Shown here: positions 18,753 to 30,691 of the stretch, one piece after another
How the letters are laid out: each line of letters begins with the position of its first letter
How positions within the stretch are numbered: position 1 is the stretch's first letter
DNA from: Pseudomonas aestuarii
Lineage (GTDB): Bacteria; Pseudomonadota; Gammaproteobacteria; Pseudomonadales; Pseudomonadaceae
Assembly: GCF_027988105.1 (NCBI RefSeq)
Contig: NZ_JAQJZJ010000001.1
Coordinates: forward strand, 558,001 to 622,000
Direction: 5' to 3'
Length of the DNA: 64,000 nt
The notes under the pieces: generated by a model
The model's input: the letters and a program-made list of their open reading frames with translations, nothing else
The model's database searches: none
What the model was told of the DNA's origin: nothing
Position numbers and translations under genes: made by a program

Positions 18753-18772
18753 GCGACAGCTTAGGCTGTCGC
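18753..18772. repeat. Second hairpin in the convergent 18650-18795 region
   Basis: GCGACAGC (18753-18760) and GCTGTCGC (18765-18772) with a four-base loop. It lies between two convergent genes and may help end transcription from either side. Confidence 0.55.
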
Positions 18773-18795
18773 AGTGCTTGCACATCAACAGGTGA

Positions 18796-19377
18796 TCACG
18801 CCGGTTGCTTCGGCGCCGCCTGCCAGAGCACTTCATCGACGCCCTGGCGCTTGGCGATCAGGCGGGCGGCAACGAACAGCAGATCGGAGAGGCGGTTGAC
18901 ATAGGCCAGTCCGACGCCGCGCAATGGCTCCAGCGCGTTCAGCTGCTGGCAGCGGCGTTCGGCGCTGCGCGCCAGGCTGCGGCAGACGTGGGCCTGGGCG
19001 ACCAGGCGGGTGCCGCCCGGCAGGATGAAATTCTGCAGCGGGCCGAGTTCTTCGTTCCAGCGATCGATGGCGGCTTCCAGGCGTTCCACTTCGGGCTGTT
19101 GCAGGGCCTGGTACTCGGGCATGGCCAGCTCGCCTCCGAGGTCGAACAGGCGGTGCTGGCAGGGCGCGAGCACCGCGCTGATTTCGCTCAAGCCCGGCCA
19201 CCTCGCCTGGTATTCAACGAGGTCGGCCAGCAGCAGGCCGAGCTGGCTGTTGAGTGTATCCACCTCGCCCATGGCCTCCACCCGCGGGTGATCCTTGGCC
19301 ACCCGACGGCCGTCGGCCAGCCCGGTTTCGCCGGCATCGCCGGTGCGTGTATAAATCTTCGACAGTCGATAACCCAT
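18796..19377 (-). CDS. PduO-type cob(I)yrinic acid a,c-diamide adenosyltransferase
   Basis: A 193 aa protein of the PduO class, which transfers the adenosyl group of ATP to cob(I)alamin to make adenosylcobalamin. The N-terminal ATP-binding segment IYTRTGDAG and the helical-bundle segment ARSAERR are intact. I use ATG 19377; two codons upstream is only a TTG. The start is two bases past the stop of the sensor kinase gene, so it is the last gene of a four-gene minus-strand operon. Confidence 0.92.
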   Translation of the reverse strand: MGYRLSKIYTRTGDAGETGLADGRRVAKDHPRVEAMGEVDTLNSQLGLLLADLVEYQARWPGLSEISAVLAPCQHRLFDLGGELAMPEYQALQQPEVERLEAAIDRWNEELGPLQNFILPGGTRLVAQAHVCRSLARSAERRCQQLNALEPLRGVGLAYVNRLSDLLFVAARLIAKRQGVDEVLWQAAPKQPA

Positions 19378-19379
19378 GT

Positions 19380-21398
19380 TCAATGACCTGTGTGGGGGAC
19401 GGCTTCAGCCAGAGGCAGGCGCAGGGTGAAGCAAGTGCCCTGGGCTTCCTTGGACTGCACTTCCATCTGCCCTTTGTGGTTGTTGGTGATGATGAAGTAG
19501 GAGACCGACAGGCCCAGCCCGGTACCTTGGCCGACTTCCTTGGTGGTGAAGAACGGCTCGAAGATGCGCTTGCGCACTGATTCAGGCATGCCGACGCCGT
19601 TGTCTTCCACCTGGATTTCCGCCCAGGGCGGCGCCAGCCGGGTGCGCAAGGTGATCTGTCCGGGCGGGTTGCAGTCTTCGCGTTGATGAATCGCCTGGGC
19701 GGCATTTTTCAGCAGGTTCAGCAGGACCTGTTCCAGTTCGTTGGCGATGCCCGGCACCGGGCCGAGGCTTGGGTCGAATTCGCGGCGGATGACCAGGCTT
19801 TTGAAGTCAAAGCTGTCCGTGAGGTCGAAGTTGTTGCCAGCGATTTCCAGCGCCTGGTCGATCACGGCACTCAGTTGGCAGGGTGCCAGTTGGCGGTTGC
19901 TGCGGCGACTGAAGCTGAGCATGTGGCTGACGATTTTCGCCGCACGCGTGCCGGCCCGCTGGATGTCATCGAGCAGGCGCGGGATCTCCCGTGCGTGCAG
20001 GTAACGGTCGATGGTTTCCAGGCACACGCCAATCTGCTCGGCCTGTTCGCGATTCTTCTCCAGTTCCGGGGACAAGCGCCGGCGGATATTCTGCACGTTG
20101 TGCAGGATGGCGCCGAGCGGGTTGTTGATCTCATGGGCCATGCCCGCCGCGAGGCCGCCGACCGAGAGCATCTTTTCCGACTGCACCATCATCTCTTCCA
20201 GGCTCAGGCGCTGGCTGATGTCGTCGATGCGGATCACCACGCCGCGCCCGGCCCCACCGGTCAGCGGGTAGAAGGTCAGGGCGTAGTGATGCGGTTCTTC
20301 GTCCTTGCTCCAGGTCACACGCTCGATTTTTTCCACCCTGTGCTGTTCGACGGTGCGTCTGAGCATCGGCAGAAAGGGTTTCAGCGGCGGGAAGGCGAGG
20401 AACACCGGCTGGTTCAGCGCCTGAGCCAGGCGCGTGCCGGAAATGGCGCTGGCCTCCTGGTTCCATTGGGTGACGTAAAGCTGTTCGTCGAGGGCGATCA
20501 AGGCCGAGGGCATGGAGTCGATGATGCTGTTGAGGTAGTTCTGGAAGCCGGTGAGTTTTCTCTCGATCTTGCTGCGAACCTGCACTTCCAGCTCCAGTTT
20601 GCGGTTGGAATGGCGGGTTTCTTCGGCCTGGTGCTGCGCCTGGTCGAACGCGGCCTGGGCGTCGTCGCGGGCGCGTTTGAGTTGTTGCTCGCGTGCCTCG
20701 ATACGCATCAGCATGGTATTGAAGGCGTCGGCCAGACTGCCGATCTCGTCCTGGTTGCCACGCTTGGCCCGTAGGGCATAGTTCTCCTCGCGGGTGACCT
20801 GGCGCGACAGTTCTTCCAGCCGGCGAATCGGCTTGGTCACCAGGCGGCGGATCTGCCGTGCTACCAGCAGCCAGAGCAGCACGCTGAACGCGAGAATCGC
20901 CAGGCTGGCGCTCAGGGTGCCGGTATAGAAGGCGCCGGGCAGTTCGCCGGAGGCGACCAGTAACAGGTGGCCGGGGGCGGCGTCGGGCTGCGGCAGTTCG
21001 ATCAGCAGGTTGGTGCGCAATTCGCGGTGGCGCCAGCTGTCCAGTTGTTCGACGCGCTGTGGCAAGTCGAGGAAGTCCCCGTGCTGCAGCTGTGCCAGGC
21101 TCACGCCCTGGCTGTCGTAGATCACTGCGGCGCGCAGTGGCGGGTAGTCATCCAGGCGCTGCAGCAGGGCCTGGGCAGCGCTCGCCGAGCTCAGCGCCTC
21201 CTGGCCCATGGCGGGGCTGGCGATCAGTCGGCCGAGGGTGTGCAAGGCCTGCGGTGCGACGCTCTGCTGGGAAATCCAGTAGGCCGCGCTGATAAACGCC
21301 AGGTTGGCCATCAGCAACACGGCGGCCAGCAATACCAGGAGCGCGGTGAGCAGTTTGCGGCCGACGGGCAGGTTTTCGAGGCGCTGACGCAATTGCAT
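19380..21398 (-). CDS. Membrane sensor histidine kinase with HAMP and PAS domains
   Basis: A 672 aa kinase: helix 1 at about residues 18-42, a periplasmic domain to about 160, helix 2 at about 165-185, HAMP at about 186-240, coiled coil to about 300, a PAS domain ([15 protein letters not shown]) at about 300-400, a DHp domain with [12 protein letters not shown] (phospho-His), and a HATPase domain with [10 protein letters not shown] and [14 protein letters not shown]. The DHp type resembles DctB/NtrB-like kinases. It matches the place and type of P. aeruginosa PA4398, a kinase reported to affect swarming and biofilm, from memory. The likely partner is the receiver protein at 22388-23353 in the same operon. 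Confidence 0.88.
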   Translation of the reverse strand: MQLRQRLENLPVGRKLLTALLVLLAAVLLMANLAFISAAYWISQQSVAPQALHTLGRLIASPAMGQEALSSASAAQALLQRLDDYPPLRAAVIYDSQGVSLAQLQHGDFLDLPQRVEQLDSWRHRELRTNLLIELPQPDAAPGHLLLVASGELPGAFYTGTLSASLAILAFSVLLWLLVARQIRRLVTKPIRRLEELSRQVTREENYALRAKRGNQDEIGSLADAFNTMLMRIEAREQQLKRARDDAQAAFDQAQHQAEETRHSNRKLELEVQVRSKIERKLTGFQNYLNSIIDSMPSALIALDEQLYVTQWNQEASAISGTRLAQALNQPVFLAFPPLKPFLPMLRRTVEQHRVEKIERVTWSKDEEPHHYALTFYPLTGGAGRGVVIRIDDISQRLSLEEMMVQSEKMLSVGGLAAGMAHEINNPLGAILHNVQNIRRRLSPELEKNREQAEQIGVCLETIDRYLHAREIPRLLDDIQRAGTRAAKIVSHMLSFSRRSNRQLAPCQLSAVIDQALEIAGNNFDLTDSFDFKSLVIRREFDPSLGPVPGIANELEQVLLNLLKNAAQAIHQREDCNPPGQITLRTRLAPPWAEIQVEDNGVGMPESVRKRIFEPFFTTKEVGQGTGLGLSVSYFIITNNHKGQMEVQSKEAQGTCFTLRLPLAEAVPHTGH

Positions 21399-21448
21399 GG
21401 ACGGGCACGTCGCAGTGGCGAGGAAGTTCGAGCAGGGTAACGCGCGGC

Positions 21449-22387
<939 letters not shown>

Positions 22388-23353
22388 CTAGGTCGCATGC
22401 GGCAGGCGCATGGCGGCGACCCGGCCGCTGACATAAGATTCCGGCAGCAGCTTGGTCGCATGCGCGATCAGGCTCTCCGGGCCGATGGGCAAGGCTTTGG
22501 CGTCGAGGCCGACCAGGCAGATCCCGGCCTTGAGGCTGATGAAGCCTTCGCTGGTCTTGAACGTTTTGAGGTTAAGCCCTTCGTGCAGGCGCTTGAAGCT
22601 GCTCGGCGAACACTCGTGCAGGTCTTCGAGCAGGGTAATGAGGGCGAAATGGGTGTCGTCCAGCCGCACCAGCACGTCCAGCGGGCGCACCAGTTGCTGC
22701 AGGCGGCGGGCGACGCCATGCAGCAGCTCGGTGTAGAACCCGCTGCCATGACGCTGGCGCAGTTCGCCGGCCTCCTGCAGGCCGATCAACAGGTAACAGA
22801 GCGCGCCACCGCGCGATTCGATCTGGCGCAGGCTGTCGAGCAGCTTCTGCCGCAGGTAGCGGGCGTTGCCCAGGCCGGTAAGGGTATCGACGAGGTTGCG
22901 CTGTTCCAGGCTGGCGATGTTTTCCGTTAGCAGGCGGTTTTCCTGCAGCAGGCGTTGCAGGGTGTTGCACAGGCGGTCGGCGGCGTAGACCCGTGGCACC
23001 AGTTGTTCGTTCATCTGCGCCTTGTTGATGAAGTCGTCGACCCCGCGATCGAAGGCTTCGCTCAGCACGTTTTCACCTTCCTTGCCGGTCAGCAGCATGA
23101 CGTAGGTGTAGTGATCGGCCATTTCATCCAGCTGGCGGACCCGCCCGGTCAGTTCCAGACCATCCATTTCCGGCATCAACCAATCCGCCAGCAGCACGCT
23201 GGCCGGACGCAGTTCAAGCTGACTGATGGCTTCTGCGGCGCTGTAGGCGAAGCGTACATCCTGGTAGCCGGCCTGCCTCAGGGCGCGACCGATCATTGCG
23301 CTGGAGAACTTGGCGTCGTCCACCACCAGGATGCTGAGATGGGGGTTGGGCAT
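22388..23353 (-). CDS. Response regulator with degenerate GGDEF output domain
   Basis: A 321 aa protein. The receiver domain (residues 1-120) keeps the acidic pair (VVDDAK), the acceptor Asp (LADWLMPE) and the Lys (NKAQ). After a short coiled coil comes a GGDEF-fold domain (about 155-310) that starts with the usual DTLTGLGNARYL, but its signature reads RLDDTHFAL in place of GGDEF. It should therefore lack diguanylate cyclase activity and act by binding, or on a partner. I use ATG 23353; upstream residues are not conserved-looking. It is the first gene of the panE/kinase operon and diverges from yajQ. Confidence 0.88.
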   Translation of the reverse strand: MPNPHLSILVVDDAKFSSAMIGRALRQAGYQDVRFAYSAAEAISQLELRPASVLLADWLMPEMDGLELTGRVRQLDEMADHYTYVMLLTGKEGENVLSEAFDRGVDDFINKAQMNEQLVPRVYAADRLCNTLQRLLQENRLLTENIASLEQRNLVDTLTGLGNARYLRQKLLDSLRQIESRGGALCYLLIGLQEAGELRQRHGSGFYTELLHGVARRLQQLVRPLDVLVRLDDTHFALITLLEDLHECSPSSFKRLHEGLNLKTFKTSEGFISLKAGICLVGLDAKALPIGPESLIAHATKLLPESYVSGRVAAMRLPHAT

Positions 23354-23420
23354 GGGCAGGCTCGTAGGGGGAATCGCATGAGCCCGGTACATCGCCAGGC
23401 AGTGTGTATCGCTATGGCTA

Positions 23421-23426
23421 TATAAT
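23421..23426 (+). promoter_or_regulatory. Possible -10 box for yajQ
   Basis: A perfect TATAAT lies 80 bp before the yajQ start, but no good -35 is visible at normal spacing. Confidence 0.35.
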
Positions 23427-23505
23427 GGCCGGGTTTTTCAATCGTCATCAAGCCACGCGTGCCCCGTCCGTGATCTGGGTCGCGCCGTCTATCTGGAGAA
23501 AACCC

Positions 23506-23985
23506 ATGCCCTCGTTCGACGTGGTGTCCGAGCTGGACAAACACGAAGTCACCAATGCTGTCGACAACGCCATCAAAGAACTTGAGCGTCGTTATGACTT
23601 GCGCGGCAAAGGCAGCTTCGAGCTCAAAGATCTGACGGTCAACCTGACCGCCGATGCGGATTTCCAGCTGGAGCAGATGGTCGAGATTCTCAAACTCTGC
23701 CTGGTAAAGCGCAAGATCGATGTGCAGTGCCTGGAGTTCAAGGACGCCTATCCCTCGGGCAAGAGCGTCAAGCAGGAAATGACCCTGCGTGAAGGCATCG
23801 ACAAGGAGCTGGCGAAGAAAATCGTTGCTCACATCAAGGACAGCAAGCTCAAGGTGCAGGCTGCCATCCAGGGTGAGCAGGTACGGATTACCGGCAAGAA
23901 GCGCGATGACCTGCAGGAAGCGATTGCCGTCCTGCGCGCCAAGGACTTCGGCATGCCACTGCAATTCGATAACTTCCGCGACTGA
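23506..23985 (+). CDS. yajQ: YajQ family nucleotide-binding protein
   Basis: A 159 aa protein with the two-domain ferredoxin-like fold of YajQ (UPF0234). Members bind nucleotides, and a Xanthomonas homologue was reported as a c-di-GMP effector acting with a transcription factor. Conserved ends are [11 protein letters not shown] and [10 protein letters not shown] use ATG 23506 after TGGAGAAA; the open frame runs upstream without family sequence. It is divergent from a GGDEF-dead regulator, which is suggestive but not proof of a shared pathway. Confidence 0.95.
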   Translation: MPSFDVVSELDKHEVTNAVDNAIKELERRYDLRGKGSFELKDLTVNLTADADFQLEQMVEILKLCLVKRKIDVQCLEFKDAYPSGKSVKQEMTLREGIDKELAKKIVAHIKDSKLKVQAAIQGEQVRITGKKRDDLQEAIAVLRAKDFGMPLQFDNFRD

Positions 23986-24031
23986 TGCGGCAAGCCTGTC
24001 GGGCCAGTGGCTCGTCGGCAGTGAGTGGAAA

Positions 24032-24066
24032 GCGCCCGCCAAGGCTTGCCATGGCGGGCGCGTTTT
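24032..24066 (+). terminator. Terminator after yajQ
   Basis: GCGCCCGCCA (24032-24041) pairs perfectly with TGGCGGGCGC (24052-24061), followed by GTTTT. Confidence 0.85.
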
Positions 24067-24089
24067 AACCGTTGTAAAAGGAGTGTCAA

Positions 24090-24917
24090 ATGGAGATGAG
24101 TGTCGAGCAACTGGTGAAGCTGTCTGAAGCTTGGCTGCCGGCGGTACTGCAATACAGTGGCCAGTTTACCCTGGCGATCATCACACTGCTGGTCGGTTGG
24201 TGGTTCATCAACACCCTGACCCATAGAGTCAGTGCTGTACTGGCTCGGCGTAATGTCGACCGCGCCCTGCACAGTTTTATTGGCAGCCTGGCCAGCATGG
24301 TTCTCAAGGTGCTGCTGCTGGTCAGCGTCGCCTCGATGATCGGTGTGGAAACCACGTCCTTCATCGCCGTGATCGGTGCCGCAGGCCTGGCCATCGGCCT
24401 GGCCCTGCAAGGCAGTCTGGCGAATTTCGCCGGTGGCGTATTGATCATGCTGTTCCGGCCGTTTCGCGCCGGCGACTGGATCGAGGGGCAGGGCGTCTCG
24501 GGCAGCGTCGACAGCATCCATATCTTCCACACCACCCTGAAGACCGCGGACAACAAGGTGATTGTCGTGCCCAATGGCAGCCTGTCCAACGGCAACATCA
24601 CTAATTATTCGCGCGAAGCCACGCGCCGCGCCGACATCAACCTGGGCATCGACTATTCCAGCGACATCAAGAAAGCCCGTGATGTGCTGCTGAAAATCGC
24701 CGAGGACCCGCGTATCCATCGCGAGCCGGCTCCCGTGGTATTCGTCACGGGCCTGGGCGACAGTGCTGTCAACTTGTCATTGCGCGTCTGGGTGGCCACG
24801 CCGGATTTCTGGCCGGTGACCTTCGGCTTCACCGAGTTGGCCAAGGAGCGTTTGACCGAAGCCGGCATCGGTATTCCGTTCCCGCAGCGCGTGGTGCATC
24901 TGGTTCAGCCCAGCTGA
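24090..24917 (+). CDS. mscS: Small-conductance mechanosensitive channel, MscS type
   Basis: A 275 aa channel of normal MscS length. Three N-terminal membrane helices are visible; the pore helix GAAGLAIGLALQGSLANFAGG (about residues 92-112) has the Gly/Ala pattern of TM3. The beta domain follows with FRAGDWIE and VPNGSLSNGNITNYS. It releases solutes at the inner membrane upon hypo-osmotic shock. AGGAG precedes the ATG. It stands alone between two terminators. Confidence 0.95.
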   Translation: MEMSVEQLVKLSEAWLPAVLQYSGQFTLAIITLLVGWWFINTLTHRVSAVLARRNVDRALHSFIGSLASMVLKVLLLVSVASMIGVETTSFIAVIGAAGLAIGLALQGSLANFAGGVLIMLFRPFRAGDWIEGQGVSGSVDSIHIFHTTLKTADNKVIVVPNGSLSNGNITNYSREATRRADINLGIDYSSDIKKARDVLLKIAEDPRIHREPAPVVFVTGLGDSAVNLSLRVWVATPDFWPVTFGFTELAKERLTEAGIGIPFPQRVVHLVQPS

Positions 24918-24957
24918 GCCGGCGCAAGTAAGCTGTCGCGCAGGATGCGCCTATGAA

Positions 24958-24997
24958 AATGCCGCTTTCCCTCGACAGGAATGCGGCATTTTTTTTT
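24958..24997 (+). terminator. Terminator after mscS
   Basis: AATGCCGC (24958-24965) pairs with GCGGCATT (24983-24990) and a run of T continues to 24997. Confidence 0.9.
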
Positions 24998-25068
24998 GCG
25001 CCTGGGCCCGCCCGGGTTGCCCGCGGTGTGCGGATTGGTGCGGGCGGCAGGCCGGACGGTTACTGGAG

Positions 25069-25827
25069 TTACAGGCGCAGGCCGCCATCCAGCTCGAGGA
25101 TGCGACCGGTGTAGTAGTCGTTCTCGAGGATATAGGCCACCGAATGGGCGATCTCGGCCGGTTTGCCCATGCGCCGCAACGGGATGCCCAGGGTCATTTT
25201 CTCCAGTGCTTCCGGTTTCATGCTCAGGGTCATCTCGGTTTCGATGAAGCCCGGCGCCACGCCGGCCACGCGAATGCCGTAACGCGCCAGTTCCTTGGCC
25301 CAGACCACGGTATCGGCGGCGACGCCGGCCTTGGCCGCAGAATAGTTGGCCTGGCCCATGTTGCCAGCGCGGGAGATGGAGGAGATGTTGACGATCGCGC
25401 CCTGGTCCTTCAGTTCGATCATCTTCGCCGCCACTTCACGGGTGCAGAGGAATACGCCGGTCAGGTTGACGTCGATCACCGACTGCCACTGGGCCAGGCT
25501 CATCTTGCTCATTTCGCCGTCTTTGACCTTGATGGTCAGGCCGTCACGCAGGATGCCCGCGTTGTTGATCAGGCCATTGATCGCCCCGAAATCTTCGGCG
25601 ACCTGGGCGACCATGTGCGTCACCTGCTCTTCGTTGGCCACGTTGCACAGGTAGGCGCGCGCTTCGGCGCCAAGGGCCTTGCAGGCGGCTACGGCTTCGT
25701 CGAGTTTTTCCTGGTTGAGGTCGACCAGCGCCAGTTTCACGCCTTTCTCCGCCAGGTATTCGCCCATGGCGCGGCCCAGACCCTGGCAGCCGCCGGTGAT
25801 GATGATAACTTTGTCTTTGAGTTGCAT
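25069..25827 (-). CDS. FabG-like short-chain dehydrogenase/reductase
   Basis: A 252 aa classical SDR. The cofactor motif is TGGCQGLGRAMG (about residues 11-22), with NNAG in LINNAGILRDG, the catalytic Ser in SSISRAGN, and Tyr-Lys in YSAAK. The C terminus LELDGGLRL is FabG-like. It may be a 3-oxoacyl-ACP reductase, but it is not in a fab cluster, so a specialised ketone or hydroxyacyl substrate is equally possible. It diverges from the HugZ-like gene. Confidence 0.88.
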   Translation of the reverse strand: MQLKDKVIIITGGCQGLGRAMGEYLAEKGVKLALVDLNQEKLDEAVAACKALGAEARAYLCNVANEEQVTHMVAQVAEDFGAINGLINNAGILRDGLTIKVKDGEMSKMSLAQWQSVIDVNLTGVFLCTREVAAKMIELKDQGAIVNISSISRAGNMGQANYSAAKAGVAADTVVWAKELARYGIRVAGVAPGFIETEMTLSMKPEALEKMTLGIPLRRMGKPAEIAHSVAYILENDYYTGRILELDGGLRL

Positions 25828-25931
25828 CGCGATTCCCCTAAAAGTGTGCCGTGTAGCCCCGCTGGCGCGCTGTAACAGCTATTCTAGGGCGCCTGTCCGT
25901 TAGTGACGGATTCTTTGCAAGGAGTCATAAG

Positions 25932-26678
25932 GTGAGCGTGAAAGCCGCTAAGCATGCCCGAGAATTGCTTCTCAAGGAATACCGAGGGGTGCTCTCGACT
26001 CATTCGAAGGCCATGCCGGGCTTTCCTTTCGGATCAGTGGTGCCCTACTGCCTGGACGCTCAGGGCCTGCCTCTGATCCTGATTAGCCGTATTGCCCAGC
26101 ACACCCATAACCTCAGGCAGGACGCCAAGTGCTCGCTGTTTGTCGGTGAGCGTGGCGCCGCGGACGTGCAGGCCGTCGGTCGCCTTACGCTACTCGCCGA
26201 AGCACGACAATTGTGTGACCAGGATGCAGTCGAAGCGGCCGCTCGGCGTTATTACCGCTATTTTCCAGAATCGCAGAACTATCACCGCGCCCACGATTTC
26301 GACTTCTGGGTGCTGGAGCCAGTGCGCTGGCGCTACATCGGCGGATTCGGCGCGATCCACTGGCTGGCGCAAGTAGCACTGAGCAACCCGTTTGCGGCGA
26401 CAGACAATGCGGGTGCCCGCGAGCAGGACATGCTGGAACACATGAACAGTGACCATGCCAGTGCCATCGGCCATTATGTCGCGCTGGCCGGTCTGCCGGC
26501 CCAGGTGCCGGCCGAACTGGTGGGCATCGACAGTGAAGGTTTCCACCTGCGCATTGGCCAAAGCGTGTATTGGCTGGCCTTCCCCGCACCCTGCAACACC
26601 CCCGGCGAGGTGCGCCAGGCCTTTGTGCAGCTGGCTCGGGCAGAAGTCTGGCCGACCGGTGGTGCCGTTTCCGCTTGA
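25932..26678 (+). CDS. HugZ-like pyridoxamine-phosphate-oxidase-fold protein
   Basis: A 248 aa protein with an N-terminal split-barrel, PNPOx-like domain (about residues 8-150) and a C-terminal DUF2470-type domain (about 165-240; EHMNSDHASAIGHY). This two-domain form is found in HugZ haem-degrading enzymes and related proteins. The start is GTG 25932 with AAGGAG at 25919-25924. No iron-responsive operator is obvious upstream, so a role in haem use is a family-based guess. Confidence 0.8.
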   Translation: MSVKAAKHARELLLKEYRGVLSTHSKAMPGFPFGSVVPYCLDAQGLPLILISRIAQHTHNLRQDAKCSLFVGERGAADVQAVGRLTLLAEARQLCDQDAVEAAARRYYRYFPESQNYHRAHDFDFWVLEPVRWRYIGGFGAIHWLAQVALSNPFAATDNAGAREQDMLEHMNSDHASAIGHYVALAGLPAQVPAELVGIDSEGFHLRIGQSVYWLAFPAPCNTPGEVRQAFVQLARAEVWPTGGAVSA

Positions 26679-26741
26679 ATTCAGCGCAATGCCCCATACT
26701 TCTAACTTATTGGAAGCCGTTCTTCCGTTAAGGAATCCTTG

Positions 26742-27206
26742 ATGCGTGTTTTTCTGTTTTTGTTCTTGTTGTTCCCGATCATCGAGCTGACGCTACTGAT
26801 CCAGGTCGGCAGTGCGATTGGCGCACTGCCGACGGTGTTGCTGGTTATCGGTACGGCCATTGCGGGCGGCATTCTGCTGCGCGTTGCCGGACTGGCCACC
26901 GCCTGGCGCGCGCGCGAGAAGCTGGCGCGCGGCGAGTTGCCCGAGCAGGAAATGCTCGAAGGCTTGCTGATTGCCGTGGGTGGCGGCCTGTTGCTGTTAC
27001 CGGGTTTTATCAGCGACATATTCGGTGCGCTGTGCCTGATCCCCTTCATTCGGCGCTTGCTGGTCAACAAGATTCGCCTGCGGGCGGCCGAGCAAGCCAT
27101 GCGTCAGCGGGCCTTTGCCGATGATCTGGCGGCACGCTCCGGGCAGGCGCGGCCGGGTGCCAGTCAGCCAAATGTGCTGGAAGGTGAGTACAAGCGTCAC
27201 GACTGA
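26742..27206 (+). CDS. fxsA: FxsA family cytoplasmic membrane protein
   Basis: A 154 aa membrane protein with helices at about residues 3-22, 25-45 and 70-95, and a hydrophilic C-terminal tail. In E. coli FxsA overproduction relieves exclusion of phage T7 by the F plasmid; its normal role is unclear. It precedes groESL, as in E. coli. ATG 26742 follows AAGGAATCC. Confidence 0.9.
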   Translation: MRVFLFLFLLFPIIELTLLIQVGSAIGALPTVLLVIGTAIAGGILLRVAGLATAWRAREKLARGELPEQEMLEGLLIAVGGGLLLLPGFISDIFGALCLIPFIRRLLVNKIRLRAAEQAMRQRAFADDLAARSGQARPGASQPNVLEGEYKRHD

Positions 27207-27336
27207 CAGGTTGGTACTGGATCCAGTCGCACGGCAAGGGCTGGACGCTGCCCTGTGCCTGGCATTTTCGCTTGCCTGGTCAGTGTCGATACAGCGTCGC
27301 TGGCGTCCCTCGACAGCAAAAAAAACATCGCTGACC

Positions 27337-27363
27337 CTTGAAATCCCCTTGTGCGCCCTTATG
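27337..27363 (+). promoter_or_regulatory. Sigma32 heat-shock promoter of groESL
   Basis: CTTGAAA (27337-27343) and CCCTTATG (27356-27363) are separated by 12 bp, close to the sigma32 consensus CTTGAAA / CCCCATNT. It lies about 150 bp before groES. The rest of the 305-bp gap 27207-27511 shows no gene. Confidence 0.8.
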
Positions 27364-27511
27364 TAGCGGTCACCGCAAGGTTTTCTGCTGGTTTCGGCAG
27401 AACAGACTTCCGCGTCGCACTTCGGTGCAGCGCAACCGGCTCCGCCGGACTTTGCCAACCTGCTGGTGTGAACGCCAGCCGATGTAAATAACTATTTGGG
27501 AGAGATCGACA

Positions 27512-27805
27512 ATGAAGCTTCGTCCTTTGCATGACCGCGTCGTGATCCGTCGCAGCGAAGAAGAAACCAAAACCGCAGGCGGCATTGTGCTGCCGGGTTC
27601 CGCTGCCGAGAAGCCAAACCAGGGCGAAATCGTCGCCGTAGGCACCGGCCGCGTGCTGGACAACGGTGAAGTGCGCCCGCTGGCCGTCAAGGTCGGTGAC
27701 AAAGTGGTGTTTGGTCCTTACTCCGGCAGCAACGCCATCAAGGTCGATGGCGAAGAGCTGTTGGTCATGAGCGAGAGCGAAATCCTGGCCGTTGTCGAAG
27801 CCTGA
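27512..27805 (+). CDS. groES: Co-chaperonin GroES
   Basis: A 97 aa subunit of the heptameric lid of GroEL. The start [11 protein letters not shown] and the mobile-loop region [14 protein letters not shown] are typical. GGGAG precedes the ATG. It is co-transcribed with groEL, 60 bp apart, under the heat-shock promoter. Confidence 0.99.
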   Translation: MKLRPLHDRVVIRRSEEETKTAGGIVLPGSAAEKPNQGEIVAVGTGRVLDNGEVRPLAVKVGDKVVFGPYSGSNAIKVDGEELLVMSESEILAVVEA

Positions 27806-27853
27806 TTGCCGTCTCCGCCACAACGTATTGCGCTCCACCAAAACGAATTTTGA

Positions 27854-29518
<1,665 letters not shown>

Positions 29519-29548
29519 GCCAGCCTGCTTCCCGGCAGTCCTTGAAAA

Positions 29549-29575
29549 AACCCGCGCCTCGGCGCGGGTTTTTTT
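29549..29575 (+). terminator. Terminator after groEL
   Basis: AACCCGCGCC (29549-29558) and GGCGCGGGTT (29561-29570) form a strong stem followed by T to 29575. Confidence 0.92.
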
Positions 29576-30001
29576 ATGCGCCAGATAAAGTCGGTTGTGC
29601 TGATCATGGCGGGTTCGCGGCCGATGATTTGTCGTGCCTATGCCCCTGCTTATCTGCGCATGCCGATCGGCGCTGGCGTGGCCGGTTGCTTACCGGGTTT
29701 CATCGCCTGGATGGGCAGCGGTGCCATGCAAAAACGCGCGTCCGAGCGGCGCGGTTCCACGCCTGGCGCACACCGAAGCTTTCTATGGTGCGGAAATTGC
29801 TGCAAGTTTCAGTCTGGGTGTAAACCAGGCGGCGCTACTGGTCGCCGCCGCCATGCAGCTTGGGCCGTGTCGGCTATGGGCGGTGGCGTGCAGAGATGGG
29901 TGAGGGTTACATAGTTACCCTGTGATTCGTTACTGACGGTGACCGGCCAGGGCTGCTGGCCACGTGCGGTCAGGTTGAGATTAGGCTTACAGGCGGATGA
30001 A
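29576..30001. other. Stretch without a clear gene, possibly decayed coding sequence
   Basis: About 430 bp with GC content like the neighbours. Two overlapping plus-strand frames (29576-29914, 29634-29903) are open, but neither shows a family signature or good ribosome-binding site. One frame contains a protein-like run, AEIAASFSLGVNQAALLV. It may be a remnant or simply spacer. The last part presumably holds the promoter of the kinase gene at 30002. Confidence 0.4.
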
Positions 30002-30691
30002 ATGACAGCAGCGCTGGCGTTCGAAACGTGGTGGCAACAGCAGGGTGAATGGGTCGAAGAGCCGAATCATCGGCGTGGTGGCGAGAGCGGCGTGCAACGT
30101 CTGTATCAGGACAATGGCCGAGTGCTCTATGCCAAGCGCCAGGTCGGGCACTTCTATCGCAGCCTGCGCTACCCCTTTGGACGACCCACGGTGTTGCGAG
30201 AGCGCGACGCCTTGTTGGCCCTGCCGCGGCTTGGCGTCAAGGCGGCGAACCTGTTCTATTGCGACGTGCAGCGCGATGCTGCCGGGCGCTGGCGTGGTTT
30301 GTTGGTGACGGAGGAACTCAAGGGTTTTCAGCAGCTCGATCACTGGTATGCCGAGGGTGGCCGTGAGCGTTTCGGCGTGGCGGTGAACGAGCAACTGCTG
30401 GCGCAAGTGGCCGATATGCTGGCGCGCTTTCATCGGGCGGGCTGGCAGCATGGTTCCCTCTATCAAAAGCATCTGTTCGTGCGAGTCGAGCAGGTGGGCG
30501 AGCGGGTCGAGGTTGAGACGGCCTTGTTGGATCTGGAGAAAAGCCGGCGGCGTATCAGCAAGTTGCAGGCCGCCCGTCACGACATGCTGCAGCTTCAACG
30601 CCATTCGTCGTGGCGTGCTGGTGATTGGGAGCGATTGGTCTACCTTTACCAGCAAGCGTTTGGCAGCGCTATCAAGGGGTTGCGGTTATGA
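30002..30691 (+). CDS. InaA / lipopolysaccharide-kinase family protein (copy 2)
   Basis: A 229 aa paralogue of the gene at 16567-17289, similar along its whole length (both have GEWVE-PN-RRGGESGVQR, LLVTE-L-GF and ALLDLEKSRRR). The catalytic-loop region is WQHGSLYQKHLF (H150-G-S152), again without the HRD Asp; LDLEKS has Asp177. I use ATG 30002; the upstream extension is not shared with copy 1. The stop overlaps the start of the next small gene (ATGA). The substrate is unknown, but an envelope lipid or sugar is likely from the family. Confidence 0.85.
   Translation: MTAALAFETWWQQQGEWVEEPNHRRGGESGVQRLYQDNGRVLYAKRQVGHFYRSLRYPFGRPTVLRERDALLALPRLGVKAANLFYCDVQRDAAGRWRGLLVTEELKGFQQLDHWYAEGGRERFGVAVNEQLLAQVADMLARFHRAGWQHGSLYQKHLFVRVEQVGERVEVETALLDLEKSRRRISKLQAARHDMLQLQRHSSWRAGDWERLVYLYQQAFGSAIKGLRL

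Noticed and set aside
18650..18795. tRNA or small RNA gene between convergent genes
   Set aside because: The two hairpins do not form a cloverleaf and no promoter is visible.
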